Source: an uncultured Oscillospiraceae bacterium (GTDB lineage: Bacteria; Bacillota; Clostridia; Oscillospirales; Acutalibacteraceae). Taken from it: a DNA stretch of 64,000 bases. Under the pieces are notes generated by a model. It did not search any database and was not told where the DNA came from. It worked only from the letters and a program-made list of their open reading frames with translations. Numbering within the stretch: the stretch's first letter is position 1; each line of letters starts with the position of its first letter. Position numbers and translations under genes: made by a program. The stretch covers positions 132,631 to 196,630 of the forward strand of contig URFL01000004.1 of assembly GCA_900547105.1 (NCBI GenBank), in the 5' to 3' direction. Shown piece after piece: positions 41,371 through 50,529 of the stretch.

Positions 41371-42105
41371 ATGAAAGAGATTGCTATTTCCGTCAAGGAT
41401 CTGTGGATCGAATATCATACGATGAAACCGATGTCGCTGCGCAAATCGCTTTTTTCGCTGAAAAAGAACAAAGTGGAAATTACGCAGGCGGTCAAAGGTG
41501 TATCGTTTGATGTGGAAAAGGGTCAGATCGTGGGGATCGTGGGCAAAAACGGCAGCGGTAAATCCACCCTGCTGCGCGCGATTGCGGGCATTTTTTCCGC
41601 CAACAGCGGTTCGATCGATTTGTACGGACACTCGGTGTCGCTGCTGTCCATCGGCGTGGGATTTCAAAACCAGCTGTCCGGCCGCGAAAACATCTATCTG
41701 TCCGGCTTGTTGATGGGCTTTTCCGAGCAGCAAATTCAGGAAAAGATGGATGATATCATCAACTTTTCCGGGCTTGGCAAATACATTGATATGCCGGTCA
41801 AGTCGTATTCCAGCGGTATGTTTTCCAAGCTGGCGTTTTCCATCACCGCGATTTTGGAAACCGACATCATTCTGATCGATGAAGTGCTGAGTGTGGGTGA
41901 TGCGGCGTTTAAGAAAAAGAGCTACGCCAAAATGCAGGAGCTGATCTCCAACGCCGACCGCACGGTGCTGATCGTGTCGCACGATATGAGTACGCTGCGC
42001 AAGCTGTGCGACAGCATCATCTGGATTCAGGACGGCGTGTTTATTCAGCAGGGCGATCCGGAAACGGTGCTGACCGCGTACGAGGAAAAAATGGTGGGCA
42101 AATAA
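41371..42105 (+). CDS. tagH: polysaccharide/teichoic acid ABC transporter ATPase (TagH-like)
   Basis: 244 residues. Walker A GKNGSGKST near residue 58, YSSGMFSKLAFS as the degenerate signature typical of polymer exporters (in place of LSGGQ), Walker B IILIDEVLSVGD, H-loop VSHD. SLRKSLFSL before the Walker A matches the N-terminal region of TagH/KpsT-type ATPases. No C-terminal carbohydrate-binding extension is present. Pairs with the permease 10 bases upstream. Ends at the terminator 42128-42161. Confidence 0.92.
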   Translation: MKEIAISVKDLWIEYHTMKPMSLRKSLFSLKKNKVEITQAVKGVSFDVEKGQIVGIVGKNGSGKSTLLRAIAGIFSANSGSIDLYGHSVSLLSIGVGFQNQLSGRENIYLSGLLMGFSEQQIQEKMDDIINFSGLGKYIDMPVKSYSSGMFSKLAFSITAILETDIILIDEVLSVGDAAFKKKSYAKMQELISNADRTVLIVSHDMSTLRKLCDSIIWIQDGVFIQQGDPETVLTAYEEKMVGK

Positions 42106-42127
42106 CCCCTCCTACTATAAGAATATG

Positions 42128-42161
42128 AAGCGCTCCCGATGACTGGTCGGGAGCGCTTTTT
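42128..42161 (+). terminator. terminator of the TagF-TagG-TagH run
   Basis: Stem AAGCGCTCCCGA / TCGGGAGCGCTT followed by T residues. Confidence 0.9.
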
Positions 42162-42285
42162 GCGTCGTCTGTATTTCTCGCGGATAGCGACCACTTATAA
42201 TGGCTTACAAAGCGTCTTTTCCGCGTTGCAGGGTCGAGTGCTATCGCTACTCTATCCAATCCGACAAAGCTTATATACGGGCACG

Positions 42286-42323
42286 TCAAAGCCCCGGAAA
42301 GGCGAACCTTTCCGGGGCTTTGA
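42286..42323 (-). terminator. terminator of the GH3 gene
   Basis: Perfect 17-bp stem TCAAAGCCCCGGAAAGG / CCTTTCCGGGGCTTTGA, 21 bases after the minus-strand GH3 stop. Nothing else is supportable between 42162 and 42285. Confidence 0.8.
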
Positions 42324-42343
42324 CTGTGTAGTTATATGTGGGG

Positions 42344-45300
42344 CTATGCCTCTACCGGGAACCGGGAGATGCCGTTGGTAGCGCGCTTCAGAATCATCAG
42401 CGCGTCGGCAGCGCTCACGCCTGCCTTGCCATCCACATCGGCAGCCACTTTGGCCGCGTCGGACAGCTGAATCTTATCGGCCGCCGCCTGCAGCGTCATC
42501 AGCGCATCCACGACGGTCACGGCATTGTCGCCGTCCACATCGCCGTACAGCGTGGTCACTTCGCCGTCATTCAGCGCCGCGATTGCCGCTTTCAAATTCA
42601 TATGCGCATAGTACACTTCGGAAGGCGTGGCCAGTTCGGTCGCGCACACCGCCTCGGCAGCCGCCTTGGCATCGGTATACGCCTTCACCAGCGCCGCATC
42701 CTTGCCGGTGGTATCCACTTTCTGATCCAGCAGCGTTTTGATTTCTGCTTTTTCCTCGATGATGTTGGTCAGATCCACGATCTTCACATCCGAGATGGTC
42801 ATGCTGAACTGGGTGTAATTGTCCGGATCCGCGATCGCGGTCTGCGACAGCGGGCAGAGGATAATGAGCCGCTGAATATCCGACCAATCAATGTCACCCT
42901 TCACACTGGCAGTGTTGCTGGGAGCGCTCATATCAATGGACAGCTGCACCACCTGTTTGTGACCCAGATCGGACGCTTTGAAATCCCAACCGTAGTTGTT
43001 TTCGCCGGGGTCATCGCTGGAACGCAGCTTCACGGTGATGGTGTCCCAAATATCCTTCGCCGGGATGGACTCTTTCTTGGAGTTAAAGGTCACCGTCAGC
43101 TGCAGCCGCAGGTTTTTGCGATCGCCGCGCAGATCGTACGGCGTGTTGTCACCGTATTTCCAGTCGTTGTACAGAATGGTATCTTTGCGGTTGGCGCCAT
43201 TGCCCAAAACGGTGTAGGTACCCGCCGATTTAGAGAACGCACCCACCATATAGGTATCCTTGCGCAGACCGTCTTTCGCTTTCTGGAACGCCTCGCGCGC
43301 CGCGTTCACCTGCTGCTCGGTCAGATCCTCCGCCTGGAAAATCAACGCCTGCACAGCCGCCTTGGCCTCGCGATACGGCACCAGCGATGCTTCGGTATAC
43401 AGGGTTTCGTCCACATCGTCGTTGACCAGATCCCACAACGTTTCGCGCAGCGGCTGCAGGCTGGTATCCACCACCATGGTATGCTCCAAAGTGGCTTTGA
43501 ACGGGCCTTCGTAGTTGTTCAAGCTATCGATATAGAACCGCATTCCGTTGATCTTGGTCCAGTCGATGGTATCCTTGCGGGAATCGATCACCTTCGTCAG
43601 CGGAATATCGATATAGTTGACGCCGGTTTTGAGGTTCAGCTTCGCCATGTACCAGCCGACCTCGGCGCCGTTTTGCGATTTCATCCGGAGGAAGCCGCTG
43701 CGATACGCCTGGCTGTCCTCAATAATCGTGGCACCGGTCTGCTCCAGCGTCATTACCAGCCGCAGATGCAGATCCGACAGATCGTGGCTGGTCAAGTCGA
43801 CCACATTGCCGTCCACAGCCGTCCAGCCGCATTCCAGTGTCTTTTTGCCTTGCGCAGTGTATTCTTTGTCCATGCCGGACACGCTCAGCGCCACATACTC
43901 ATGGCTGCGCTTGGTAAAGTGCAGCGTATAGGTGCTGGATACGCCCGCAATATTGACCGTCACCGTCGTGGTGCCCGGCACCGCCGTGGCGTTAACAATG
44001 CTCACAGAGCCTTCGGGCGCGCCCGGAACCGTCACGGTCGGTACTTTGCTGGTATCGTCCAGCGGCACATAATATTCGGTCGTGCCGGAATGGAAATCTT
44101 TGATGGACTGACCGTCCACCTGGATGTCCTCCAGCTCCACCTTCACCACAACCGGGAAGCTCTCGGACATGGTTTTGCCGTTCACCGTCACCGCCGCGGT
44201 GATGCTCGCCACACCGCTGGCAATCGGGCGAACAATACCGTTTTCATCAACCGTCGCCACTTTGTCGTTGCTGCTGGTGTATTTGACCTCGCCCGCTTTC
44301 AGCTCGTGGAACGAATCGTCGTTCATGGTCGCCGTCACTTCAGCGGTAACCACTTTGTTGGCGTTGGCGGCGTTCAGCAGCACGCGATCGCCGCGCACCG
44401 TCACATTCGCCAGTTCAGGAGTCAGCTCGCCATCCATCGTGAAGCTGGTTTCCAGCGCCGTAGCGTCGGCGGAAGAAGGACCAACCTGAATGGTGTATTT
44501 GCCCTGGTCATAGACATTGTGTCCCGCGTCTTCGTCCCAGAAGTAGCAGTCGGACAGATCCAGATCCAGCGTGACCGTTTTCTTCTCGCCGGCTTTCAGC
44601 GCCACTTTGTCAAACGCTTTCAGCTGTTTCAGCGGGCGGTTCACGCCATCCGCGTTCGGGGTTTTCAGATACAGCTGCACGATCTCTTTGCCATCCACCG
44701 TGCCGGTGTTTTGCACATCCACGCTCACCTTGAGGGTGTCGTTGGGGGTCGCCGTGGTTTTGTCCACGGTCACATTGCTGTACTGATAGGTGGTATAGCT
44801 CATACCGTAGCCAAAGGGATAGGTCTGCGGACCGGTGTAGTACTGATAGGTCCAGCCGGCGTAATCGTCATTGCTGCGGATATCGTAATCGTCGATGGTT
44901 TCCAGCGCGCTGTTTTTCGCATACCAGGTCACCGGCAGCTTGGCGTTGGGGTTGACCTCGCCATACAGCACGCGGGCGATGGCGTTGCCCTGCGCCTGAC
45001 CGTTGTAGCAGGTCCACAGGATCGCCGGCACGTTGTCCATAAACTCGCCCAGTTCGACCACGCCCACCGTTTGCAGATAGACGATGGTGTTGGGATTCAG
45101 CTCTGCCACCGTATTGGCCAGCGCCACTTGATACGCGGGCATCACGATGGTGGAACGGTCGGTGCCTTCACCGGAGGTGTTGCCCTGCAGGCACACCACA
45201 ACCGCTTTCGCTTTTTTGATGCTGGCTTCGTCAGCCGCCGAGAAGGCCACTTCCTGCGACAGCGATGAGAAGGTCAGATACAGATCTTTTTCGGTATAAC

Positions 45301-47050
45301 CGCCCAGGTCGCTGACCTTGCCGGTCACTTTTTTATAGGTCTGCCAGCCGCCGGTTTTGGGGGTGTCCACCGAGGTGAACTGCATACCGCTGACAGAATC
45401 CATGCTCACGGTAATGTTGCCGGGCAGCGCCGCATTGTCGGCCGCCAGCTCAAAGGTGATCTCGGTGGTGTCGGCGATGTTCACTTTTTTGAACATCAGC
45501 GTCGCACCCGCCGTGACATTACCGATGTTGCCTTTGCCGGTTTCGTAGTTGCAGCCCTTCATCTCTTTGGCATCCTTGGCATCCAGTTTCACCGTGGTGC
45601 CGTCAGCCTTGGTGAGCGTGATGCTCTTCAGATTGCAGATGTACTGGCTGTTCGAGGTGCTGGTGCCGCCTTTAACATAGGTCACATGCGCACCCAGATT
45701 TTCCATACCCTGGATCGGAGTGGTGGTGTTCGCCTCGGACGGGCTGCCGGAATAACCGCCCAGCTCCACCGAATTAGCGATGTCGCCCACCATCACGATA
45801 TCATCCTTCGTGCTCGCATCCAGCGGCAGAATGGATTTGGTATCGGTGGATTTGGCTTTGTCGTTTTTCAGCAGCACGATACCGTCGTTCGCCGAATCCT
45901 CCGCCAGCTGTTTGTGCGCGGCGGTTTCCACCGTGTTATCGAAGCTGTATTTCGCATCGTTGCGATACGCCACATCTTCCTTCGGGTCGAACTCGCCGGT
46001 CTTCATCCGCGCGGTGAAGATGCGCAGCAGCTCCAGATCGATCAGATCTTCGGAAACCACGCCGTTTTCCACAGCGCTCTTGGCGTAGTTCGGATAAATA
46101 CTGCCGCAGTCGATGTCGCAGCCAGCCGCCAGCGCATAGCGGATAGACTCCTCGATCGTCACCGGGCGCCCCAGTTCCTCCGGCGCCCACTTGTGGTTGC
46201 GGGTGATATCTTCGATCGCGCCGCAGTCGGACACCACATAGCCCTTGAACCCGAAGGTTTTGCGCAGCAGAGTATCCAGCAAGTAGGTGTTGGCGGATGC
46301 CGGGATGCCATTGACCCGGTTATACGAGCTCATAACCGCGCCGACATCCACATTCTGGATGACCGATTTGAACGCACGGGTGTAATACTCGCGCAGGGTG
46401 CGATCGTCCATATTGGAGGTGCCGGTGTGGCGGTTGTATTCGCTGTTGTTCGCCGCATAGTGCTTGATGGTGGAAATGACTTTGAGATATTTTTCGTCAT
46501 CGCCCTGCAAGCCCTTGACAAAGCTGGTGCCGATCTGACCGGTCAGATACGGATCCTCACCGTACGACTCGTGGTCACGACCCCAGCGCGGGTCACGCGC
46601 CATGTTGATGGTGGGCGAATAATAGGACAAGCCCCGCCCGGTGCCGTTGGCATAGCCGCGCGCCTCGTCCGAGATCGCGTCGGTGATCTCTTCGATCATT
46701 GCGGGATCCCAGCTTGCCGCCATGGCGATGGAATACGGGAAGGATGTCGCCTTGCCCAGTCGCGCCACGCCGTGCAGACACTCGGTCCAATAGTCATATC
46801 TGGCGACACCGAGCCGCGAGATCGCCGGGTTATTACTGCCCATTTGGCTGACTTTTTCTTCCAGCGTCATGCGGGATACCAGGTCTGCCGCGCGCTCTTC
46901 AAACGACAGCGAAGTATCCATATAGGGCAGCGTGGTGGATTCCGGCTCCGCCTGCGGCGCCGGAATAGGAAGCGCGACACAGCCCACGGCCAGCACAGCG
47001 GCAGCAGCCATAGACAGCACGCGTTTTCCCAGATGTACGTTGCGTTGCAT
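42344..47050 (-). CDS. secreted GH3 beta-glycosidase (xylosidase-like) with Ig-like, helical and dockerin modules
   Basis: 1568 residues. Signal peptide 1-34. GH3 catalytic barrel (about 45-340): catalytic Asp275 in VVSDCGAIEDI, the SDCGA form typical of beta-xylosidase/arabinosidase members; MARDPRWGRDHESYGEDP and KHYAANNSEYNRHTG substrate-binding motifs. The second GH3 sandwich (about 385-740) is interrupted by a CBM6-like insert (about 450-590). Fibronectin-like end (YPFGYGMSYTTYQYSN to about 830), Ig-like domain near 850-920 (TSSNDKVATVDENGIV), two beta-sandwich modules like those in the other large proteins here, a FIVAR-like helical unit, and a C-terminal dockerin (GDVDGDNAVTVVDALMTL, ADVDGKAGVSAADALMIL). 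Predicted hemicellulose-degrading, scaffold-borne enzyme. Confidence 0.92.
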   Translation of the reverse strand: MQRNVHLGKRVLSMAAAAVLAVGCVALPIPAPQAEPESTTLPYMDTSLSFEERAADLVSRMTLEEKVSQMGSNNPAISRLGVARYDYWTECLHGVARLGKATSFPYSIAMAASWDPAMIEEITDAISDEARGYANGTGRGLSYYSPTINMARDPRWGRDHESYGEDPYLTGQIGTSFVKGLQGDDEKYLKVISTIKHYAANNSEYNRHTGTSNMDDRTLREYYTRAFKSVIQNVDVGAVMSSYNRVNGIPASANTYLLDTLLRKTFGFKGYVVSDCGAIEDITRNHKWAPEELGRPVTIEESIRYALAAGCDIDCGSIYPNYAKSAVENGVVSEDLIDLELLRIFTARMKTGEFDPKEDVAYRNDAKYSFDNTVETAAHKQLAEDSANDGIVLLKNDKAKSTDTKSILPLDASTKDDIVMVGDIANSVELGGYSGSPSEANTTTPIQGMENLGAHVTYVKGGTSTSNSQYICNLKSITLTKADGTTVKLDAKDAKEMKGCNYETGKGNIGNVTAGATLMFKKVNIADTTEITFELAADNAALPGNITVSMDSVSGMQFTSVDTPKTGGWQTYKKVTGKVSDLGGYTEKDLYLTFSSLSQEVAFSAADEASIKKAKAVVVCLQGNTSGEGTDRSTIVMPAYQVALANTVAELNPNTIVYLQTVGVVELGEFMDNVPAILWTCYNGQAQGNAIARVLYGEVNPNAKLPVTWYAKNSALETIDDYDIRSNDDYAGWTYQYYTGPQTYPFGYGMSYTTYQYSNVTVDKTTATPNDTLKVSVDVQNTGTVDGKEIVQLYLKTPNADGVNRPLKQLKAFDKVALKAGEKKTVTLDLDLSDCYFWDEDAGHNVYDQGKYTIQVGPSSADATALETSFTMDGELTPELANVTVRGDRVLLNAANANKVVTAEVTATMNDDSFHELKAGEVKYTSSNDKVATVDENGIVRPIASGVASITAAVTVNGKTMSESFPVVVKVELEDIQVDGQSIKDFHSGTTEYYVPLDDTSKVPTVTVPGAPEGSVSIVNATAVPGTTTVTVNIAGVSSTYTLHFTKRSHEYVALSVSGMDKEYTAQGKKTLECGWTAVDGNVVDLTSHDLSDLHLRLVMTLEQTGATIIEDSQAYRSGFLRMKSQNGAEVGWYMAKLNLKTGVNYIDIPLTKVIDSRKDTIDWTKINGMRFYIDSLNNYEGPFKATLEHTMVVDTSLQPLRETLWDLVNDDVDETLYTEASLVPYREAKAAVQALIFQAEDLTEQQVNAAREAFQKAKDGLRKDTYMVGAFSKSAGTYTVLGNGANRKDTILYNDWKYGDNTPYDLRGDRKNLRLQLTVTFNSKKESIPAKDIWDTITVKLRSSDDPGENNYGWDFKASDLGHKQVVQLSIDMSAPSNTASVKGDIDWSDIQRLIILCPLSQTAIADPDNYTQFSMTISDVKIVDLTNIIEEKAEIKTLLDQKVDTTGKDAALVKAYTDAKAAAEAVCATELATPSEVYYAHMNLKAAIAALNDGEVTTLYGDVDGDNAVTVVDALMTLQAAADKIQLSDAAKVAADVDGKAGVSAADALMILKRATNGISRFPVEA

Positions 47051-47201
47051 ACTCTTTCTCCTCCGTTCTTTTTTTGACCCCGGTCAAGCCGGGAATTCAC
47101 GCTTTCAGTATACCGAATTTTCCGCTTTTGTTCCAGTCAATTGGCAACAAAAAACAGTCATTTTTTGAACCGCCGATCGGCGACAAACTGCACCGAAAGC
47201 A

Positions 47202-47230
47202 TTGCATATTGTGCAGAAAATGCGTATAAT
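47202..47230 (+). promoter_or_regulatory. promoter of the CE2-like esterase gene
   Basis: TTGCAT at 47202-47207, 17-base spacer, TATAAT at 47225-47230. It lies in the 203-base region shared with the divergent GH3 gene, whose -10 is probably TATACT at 47112-47107 on the minus strand. Confidence 0.75.
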
Positions 47231-47253
47231 GGAACGCAAAAGGAGGTTTTTCC

Positions 47254-48279
47254 ATGAAACTGTATGCTACCGATCCGCATATCCGGCTGTTTGGCCGCAC
47301 CTATACCCGCCCCGAAGCACCGGATCATGTGTTTATTCCCTGGACCTGCGCCGGATTTACCGTCACCTTTGACGGCACGGCACTGGCGGCTGAAATGGCC
47401 AGCGACGGCTGGGACAAGCCGAACAACCGCCCCTATATCACCGTGATCGTGGACGGTGACGATGCACACCGGCAGGTGCTGGCAATCGACCGCGAGGGGT
47501 TGTGCCGGTACACGCTGGCCGAGGGCTTGCCCACCGGCGTTCACACCGTTACGGTGCTGAAGCTGAGCGAGGCGCTGCAATCCAACTGGGAAGTGGGGGC
47601 TTTGGAGCTGGACGGCACGCTGTTGGACACGCCGTATGACGATTCCCGCCTGAAGATCGAATTTATCGGCGATTCCATCACCGCCGGTTTTGGCGACCGC
47701 TGCCCCACCAAGGATGGTCCGTTTTGCACCGCGGAGCAGGATGGCTACGAAACCTACGCGGCAATTGCGGCGCGGGCGCTGAACGCGGATTATCATGTGC
47801 TGGCGGTGTCCGGTTTTGGTATGTACCGCAGCCCGTTTGGCGACGATATTCCGCCGCTGTTTCCCTATGCCGATGGGCTGCATGGCAAACAGGCAAAGTG
47901 GGATTTCGGCGCGTTTTCACCGGATGTGGTCGTGGTCAATCTCGGCACCAACGACGGTGGCTGGATCAATCTGGAACCGTCGCTGCCCACCGAAGAAAAG
48001 ATCCGACTGGTGATCGATTGCTACGCCAAGTTCCTGCACACACTGCGGGAAACCTATCCGAACGCTGCCATTTTGTGCACCATCGGCTTGCTGGAAAGCA
48101 ACGCCACGCCGTATGTGCAGCAGGCGGTGGAGCAGGCGCAGGACGAGGGCGTGGAGCGGCTGAGCTTTCTCAAGCTGCCGGCAGCCGAAACCTTCGGCGC
48201 GGGGCATCCGTCGCTGGAGGCGCACTGCAAGGGCGCCGCGGTACTGATCGACGCGCTGAAACAAATCACTGCCCGATAA
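47254..48279 (+). CDS. CE2-like SGNH acetylesterase, no signal peptide
   Basis: 341 residues. N-terminal jelly-roll (about 1-120; FIPWTCAGFTVTFDGTAL) followed by an SGNH domain: block I GDSITAGFG, block III NLGTNDGG, block V GHPSLEAH. That domain order is the CE2 acetylxylan esterase layout. No secretion signal is visible, so it may act on imported acetylated oligosaccharides in the cytoplasm. Divergent from the GH3 gene, which fits xylan or glucomannan use. AAAAGGAGG precedes the ATG; the next gene follows after 34 bases. Confidence 0.9.
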   Translation: MKLYATDPHIRLFGRTYTRPEAPDHVFIPWTCAGFTVTFDGTALAAEMASDGWDKPNNRPYITVIVDGDDAHRQVLAIDREGLCRYTLAEGLPTGVHTVTVLKLSEALQSNWEVGALELDGTLLDTPYDDSRLKIEFIGDSITAGFGDRCPTKDGPFCTAEQDGYETYAAIAARALNADYHVLAVSGFGMYRSPFGDDIPPLFPYADGLHGKQAKWDFGAFSPDVVVVNLGTNDGGWINLEPSLPTEEKIRLVIDCYAKFLHTLRETYPNAAILCTIGLLESNATPYVQQAVEQAQDEGVERLSFLKLPAAETFGAGHPSLEAHCKGAAVLIDALKQITAR

Positions 48280-48313
48280 AATCACAGACCAACATCATGC
48301 AGGAGGAACGCGT

Positions 48314-50212
48314 ATGCCGTTTTTGCCCATCACCCGAAAAGAAATGACCGCCCGCGGCTGGGATGAAGCGGATATTGTCCTGGTGACCGGCGACTCCTAT
48401 GTCGACCATCCCAGCTTTGGCACCGCGATCGTGTCGCGTGTGCTGGAGGACGCGGGCTTTCGTGTGTGCATTTTGCCCCAGCCGCGCTCGCTACAGGATT
48501 TTGAGCGGTTTGGTCGGCCGCGGCTCGCCTTTTTTGTCAACGGCGGCAACATTGATTCGATGGTAGCGCACTATACCGCCGCCAAAAAGCGGCGGCACGA
48601 CGATGCCTACACCGCGGGCGGCAAAACCGGCAGCCGACCGGATCGCGCCACCATTGTGTACTGTCGCCAGATCCGTGAGGTGTACGGTGATATTCCCATC
48701 GCGATTGGCGGGTTGGAAGCGTCGCTGCGTCGGTTCGCCCACTACGATTATTGGGATGATGCGGTGCGCCCGTCGATTTTGCTGGATTCCACTGCCGATC
48801 TGCTGATGTTTGGCATGGGCGAGCACCAGGTGGTGGAGCTCGCCCGGCGGCTGGACGAAGGGCTGCCGATACGGGCGATCCGCGATATTCGCGGCACCGT
48901 TTGGTCGGTGCCGGTCAAAGAGTACAAGCCCCGCCCCTGTGCGGAATGTCCGTCCTTTGAGCAGGTAAGCGACCCCTCCCCCGCCGGCAAGCGGCAATAC
49001 GCCATCTCCTGCCGAATTCAGCAGGACGAGCACGACGCGATGCGGGGTAAAACCGTGATTCAGCGACACGGCGACCGGATGGTGGTGCAAAATCCGCCCT
49101 CGCCGCCGCTGAACACCGAAGAGCTGGATCATGTGTACGAACTGCCGTATATGCGGGATTATCACCCCTCGTATGAGGCGCTGGGCGGGGTGCCCGGCAT
49201 CAAAGAGGTGAAATTTTCGCTGGTGCACAACCGTGGCTGTTTTGGCGCGTGCAATTTCTGCTCGCTTGCGTATCACCAGGGGCGGTTCATCTCCTGCCGC
49301 AGCGAGGATTCGGTGGTGCGCGAAGCGATCGGGCTGACCAAAATGCCGGATTTCAAAGGGTATATCCACGATGTGGGCGGTCCCACCGCCAATTTTCGGC
49401 ATCCCAGCTGCCAAAAGCAGCAAAAAGCCGGATTGTGCAAAGGCAAAAAATGTCTGGCGCCCGCGCCCTGCCCCGCCCTGCAGGTGGAGCATCAGGAATA
49501 TCTGCATTTGCTGCGGCGGCTGCGGGCGCTGCCCGGCATCAAAAAGGTGTTTATCCGGTCGGGCATTCGGTTTGACTATCTGATCGAAGACAAGGACGAA
49601 ACCTTTTTCAAAGAGCTGGTGGAGCATCACATCAGCGGGCAGCTTAAAGTGGCACCGGAGCATTGTTCGCTGGCGGTGCTCACTCGCATGGGCAAACCGG
49701 CGATCCAAACCTACAAACGGTTTCAAAAGCGGTTTTATGAGCTGACCAAAAGCGTCAACAAAAAGCAATATCTGGTGCCGTATCTGATGTCCTCGCACCC
49801 CGGCAGCACCATGAAAGACGCGATCGAGCTGTCGGTTTTTTTGAAAAACGAGGGATTGCACCCCGAGCAGGTGCAGGATTTTTACCCCACACCGGGCACC
49901 ATCTCCACCTGTATGTTCTACACCGGACTCGACCCGTACACGATGGAACCGGTATATGTGCCGCGCACACCGCAGGAAAAGGCGGAGCAGCGGGCGCTGC
50001 TGCAATATTTTCGGCCGGAAAACCGGCAAAAGGTGCTGTCGGCGCTGAAAGCCGCCGGACGGCAGGATCTGATCGGCACCGGACCGCATTGTCTGGTCGC
50101 TCCCGACCCGGCGCCGCACCGCCCCGCCGGAAAGACTTCCGGAAAATTCTCCGGCAAGCCGACCATCCGCTCCCGTCAAAAGAAAAAATCCGCCTCCAAA
50201 AAGCGGCGGTAA
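48314..50212 (+). CDS. YgiQ family radical SAM protein
   Basis: 632 residues. N-terminal B12-binding-like domain (TARGWDEADIVLVTGDSYVDHPSFG, IAIGGLEASLRRFAHYDYW), central radical SAM site C-x3-C-x2-C in NRGCFGACNFCSL (about residue 310), a C-terminal Cys-containing segment (LCKGKKCLAPAPC) and a Lys/Arg-rich tail. YgiQ is widespread but its reaction is unknown. GGAGG precedes ATG. It may share the promoter of the esterase. Two tandem hairpins close the unit. Confidence 0.93.
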   Translation: MPFLPITRKEMTARGWDEADIVLVTGDSYVDHPSFGTAIVSRVLEDAGFRVCILPQPRSLQDFERFGRPRLAFFVNGGNIDSMVAHYTAAKKRRHDDAYTAGGKTGSRPDRATIVYCRQIREVYGDIPIAIGGLEASLRRFAHYDYWDDAVRPSILLDSTADLLMFGMGEHQVVELARRLDEGLPIRAIRDIRGTVWSVPVKEYKPRPCAECPSFEQVSDPSPAGKRQYAISCRIQQDEHDAMRGKTVIQRHGDRMVVQNPPSPPLNTEELDHVYELPYMRDYHPSYEALGGVPGIKEVKFSLVHNRGCFGACNFCSLAYHQGRFISCRSEDSVVREAIGLTKMPDFKGYIHDVGGPTANFRHPSCQKQQKAGLCKGKKCLAPAPCPALQVEHQEYLHLLRRLRALPGIKKVFIRSGIRFDYLIEDKDETFFKELVEHHISGQLKVAPEHCSLAVLTRMGKPAIQTYKRFQKRFYELTKSVNKKQYLVPYLMSSHPGSTMKDAIELSVFLKNEGLHPEQVQDFYPTPGTISTCMFYTGLDPYTMEPVYVPRTPQEKAEQRALLQYFRPENRQKVLSALKAAGRQDLIGTGPHCLVAPDPAPHRPAGKTSGKFSGKPTIRSRQKKKSASKKRR

Positions 50213-50252
50213 GGGATACCGTTTCCGCCGCAAATGCGCGGATGCATAGATA

Positions 50253-50290
50253 CAGAAAGGACACCGGGCAATCGCCCGGTGTCCTTTCTG
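50253..50290. terminator. hairpin terminator after ygiQ
   Basis: Perfect 17-bp stem CAGAAAGGACACCGGGC / GCCCGGTGTCCTTTCTG with an AATC loop. Confidence 0.75.
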
Positions 50291-50297
50291 TTACGAC

Positions 50298-50338
50298 AAA
50301 GCCCCTGCGGAACAGGAAACCTGTTCCACAGGGGCTTT
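50298..50338. terminator. second hairpin terminator, convergent region
   Basis: Stem AAAGCCCCTG-GGAACAGG / CCTGTTCC-CAGGGGCTTT. It probably serves the minus-strand genes whose last small ORF ends at 50369. Confidence 0.75.
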
Positions 50339-50368
50339 CATCAGTGCTTTATCATTCGACGCAGCGGA

Positions 50369-50497
50369 TCAATCCCACAAATCTTCTCCGCCATCGCCCT
50401 CGCCGATACCGGTATCGGTTTCACCGGACAGCGTCAGAATGTCCGCAAAGACAAAGCGTTCGATCTCCAACTCCGGCGATTCATAGCTTTTTTTCAT
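50369..50497 (-). CDS. 42-residue peptide gene with a YxxPxL motif
   Basis: Too short for ordinary gene calling. Reads MKKSYESPELEIERFVFADI then LTLSGETDTGIGEGDGGEDLWD; ATG at 50497, stop at 50369. AAGGAAAGAGG lies 5-10 bases upstream. It follows the large secreted-protein gene by 32 bases on the same strand. The YxxPxL element resembles the leader motif read by RRE domains in lasso and related RiPPs, and the tail is Gly/Asp/Glu-rich. Many Firmicutes small peptides of unknown role share the K-x-Y-x-x-P-x-L-E-I opening. No maturation enzyme is visible nearby. Confidence 0.6.
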   Translation of the reverse strand: MKKSYESPELEIERFVFADILTLSGETDTGIGEGDGGEDLWD

Positions 50498-50529
50498 ATT
50501 GAAAACCTCTTTCCTTAAAAGGGTCCGCT

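Noticed and set aside
42338..45268. Plus-strand frame of 976 residues, with another at 45686-47077
   Set aside because: Antisense shadows of the GH3 gene; no signal, motif or ribosome binding site.
30387..47050. Scaffoldin or cohesin gene near the dockerin genes
   Set aside because: None of the large proteins shows cohesin-like sequence that I recognise; the scaffold must be elsewhere.
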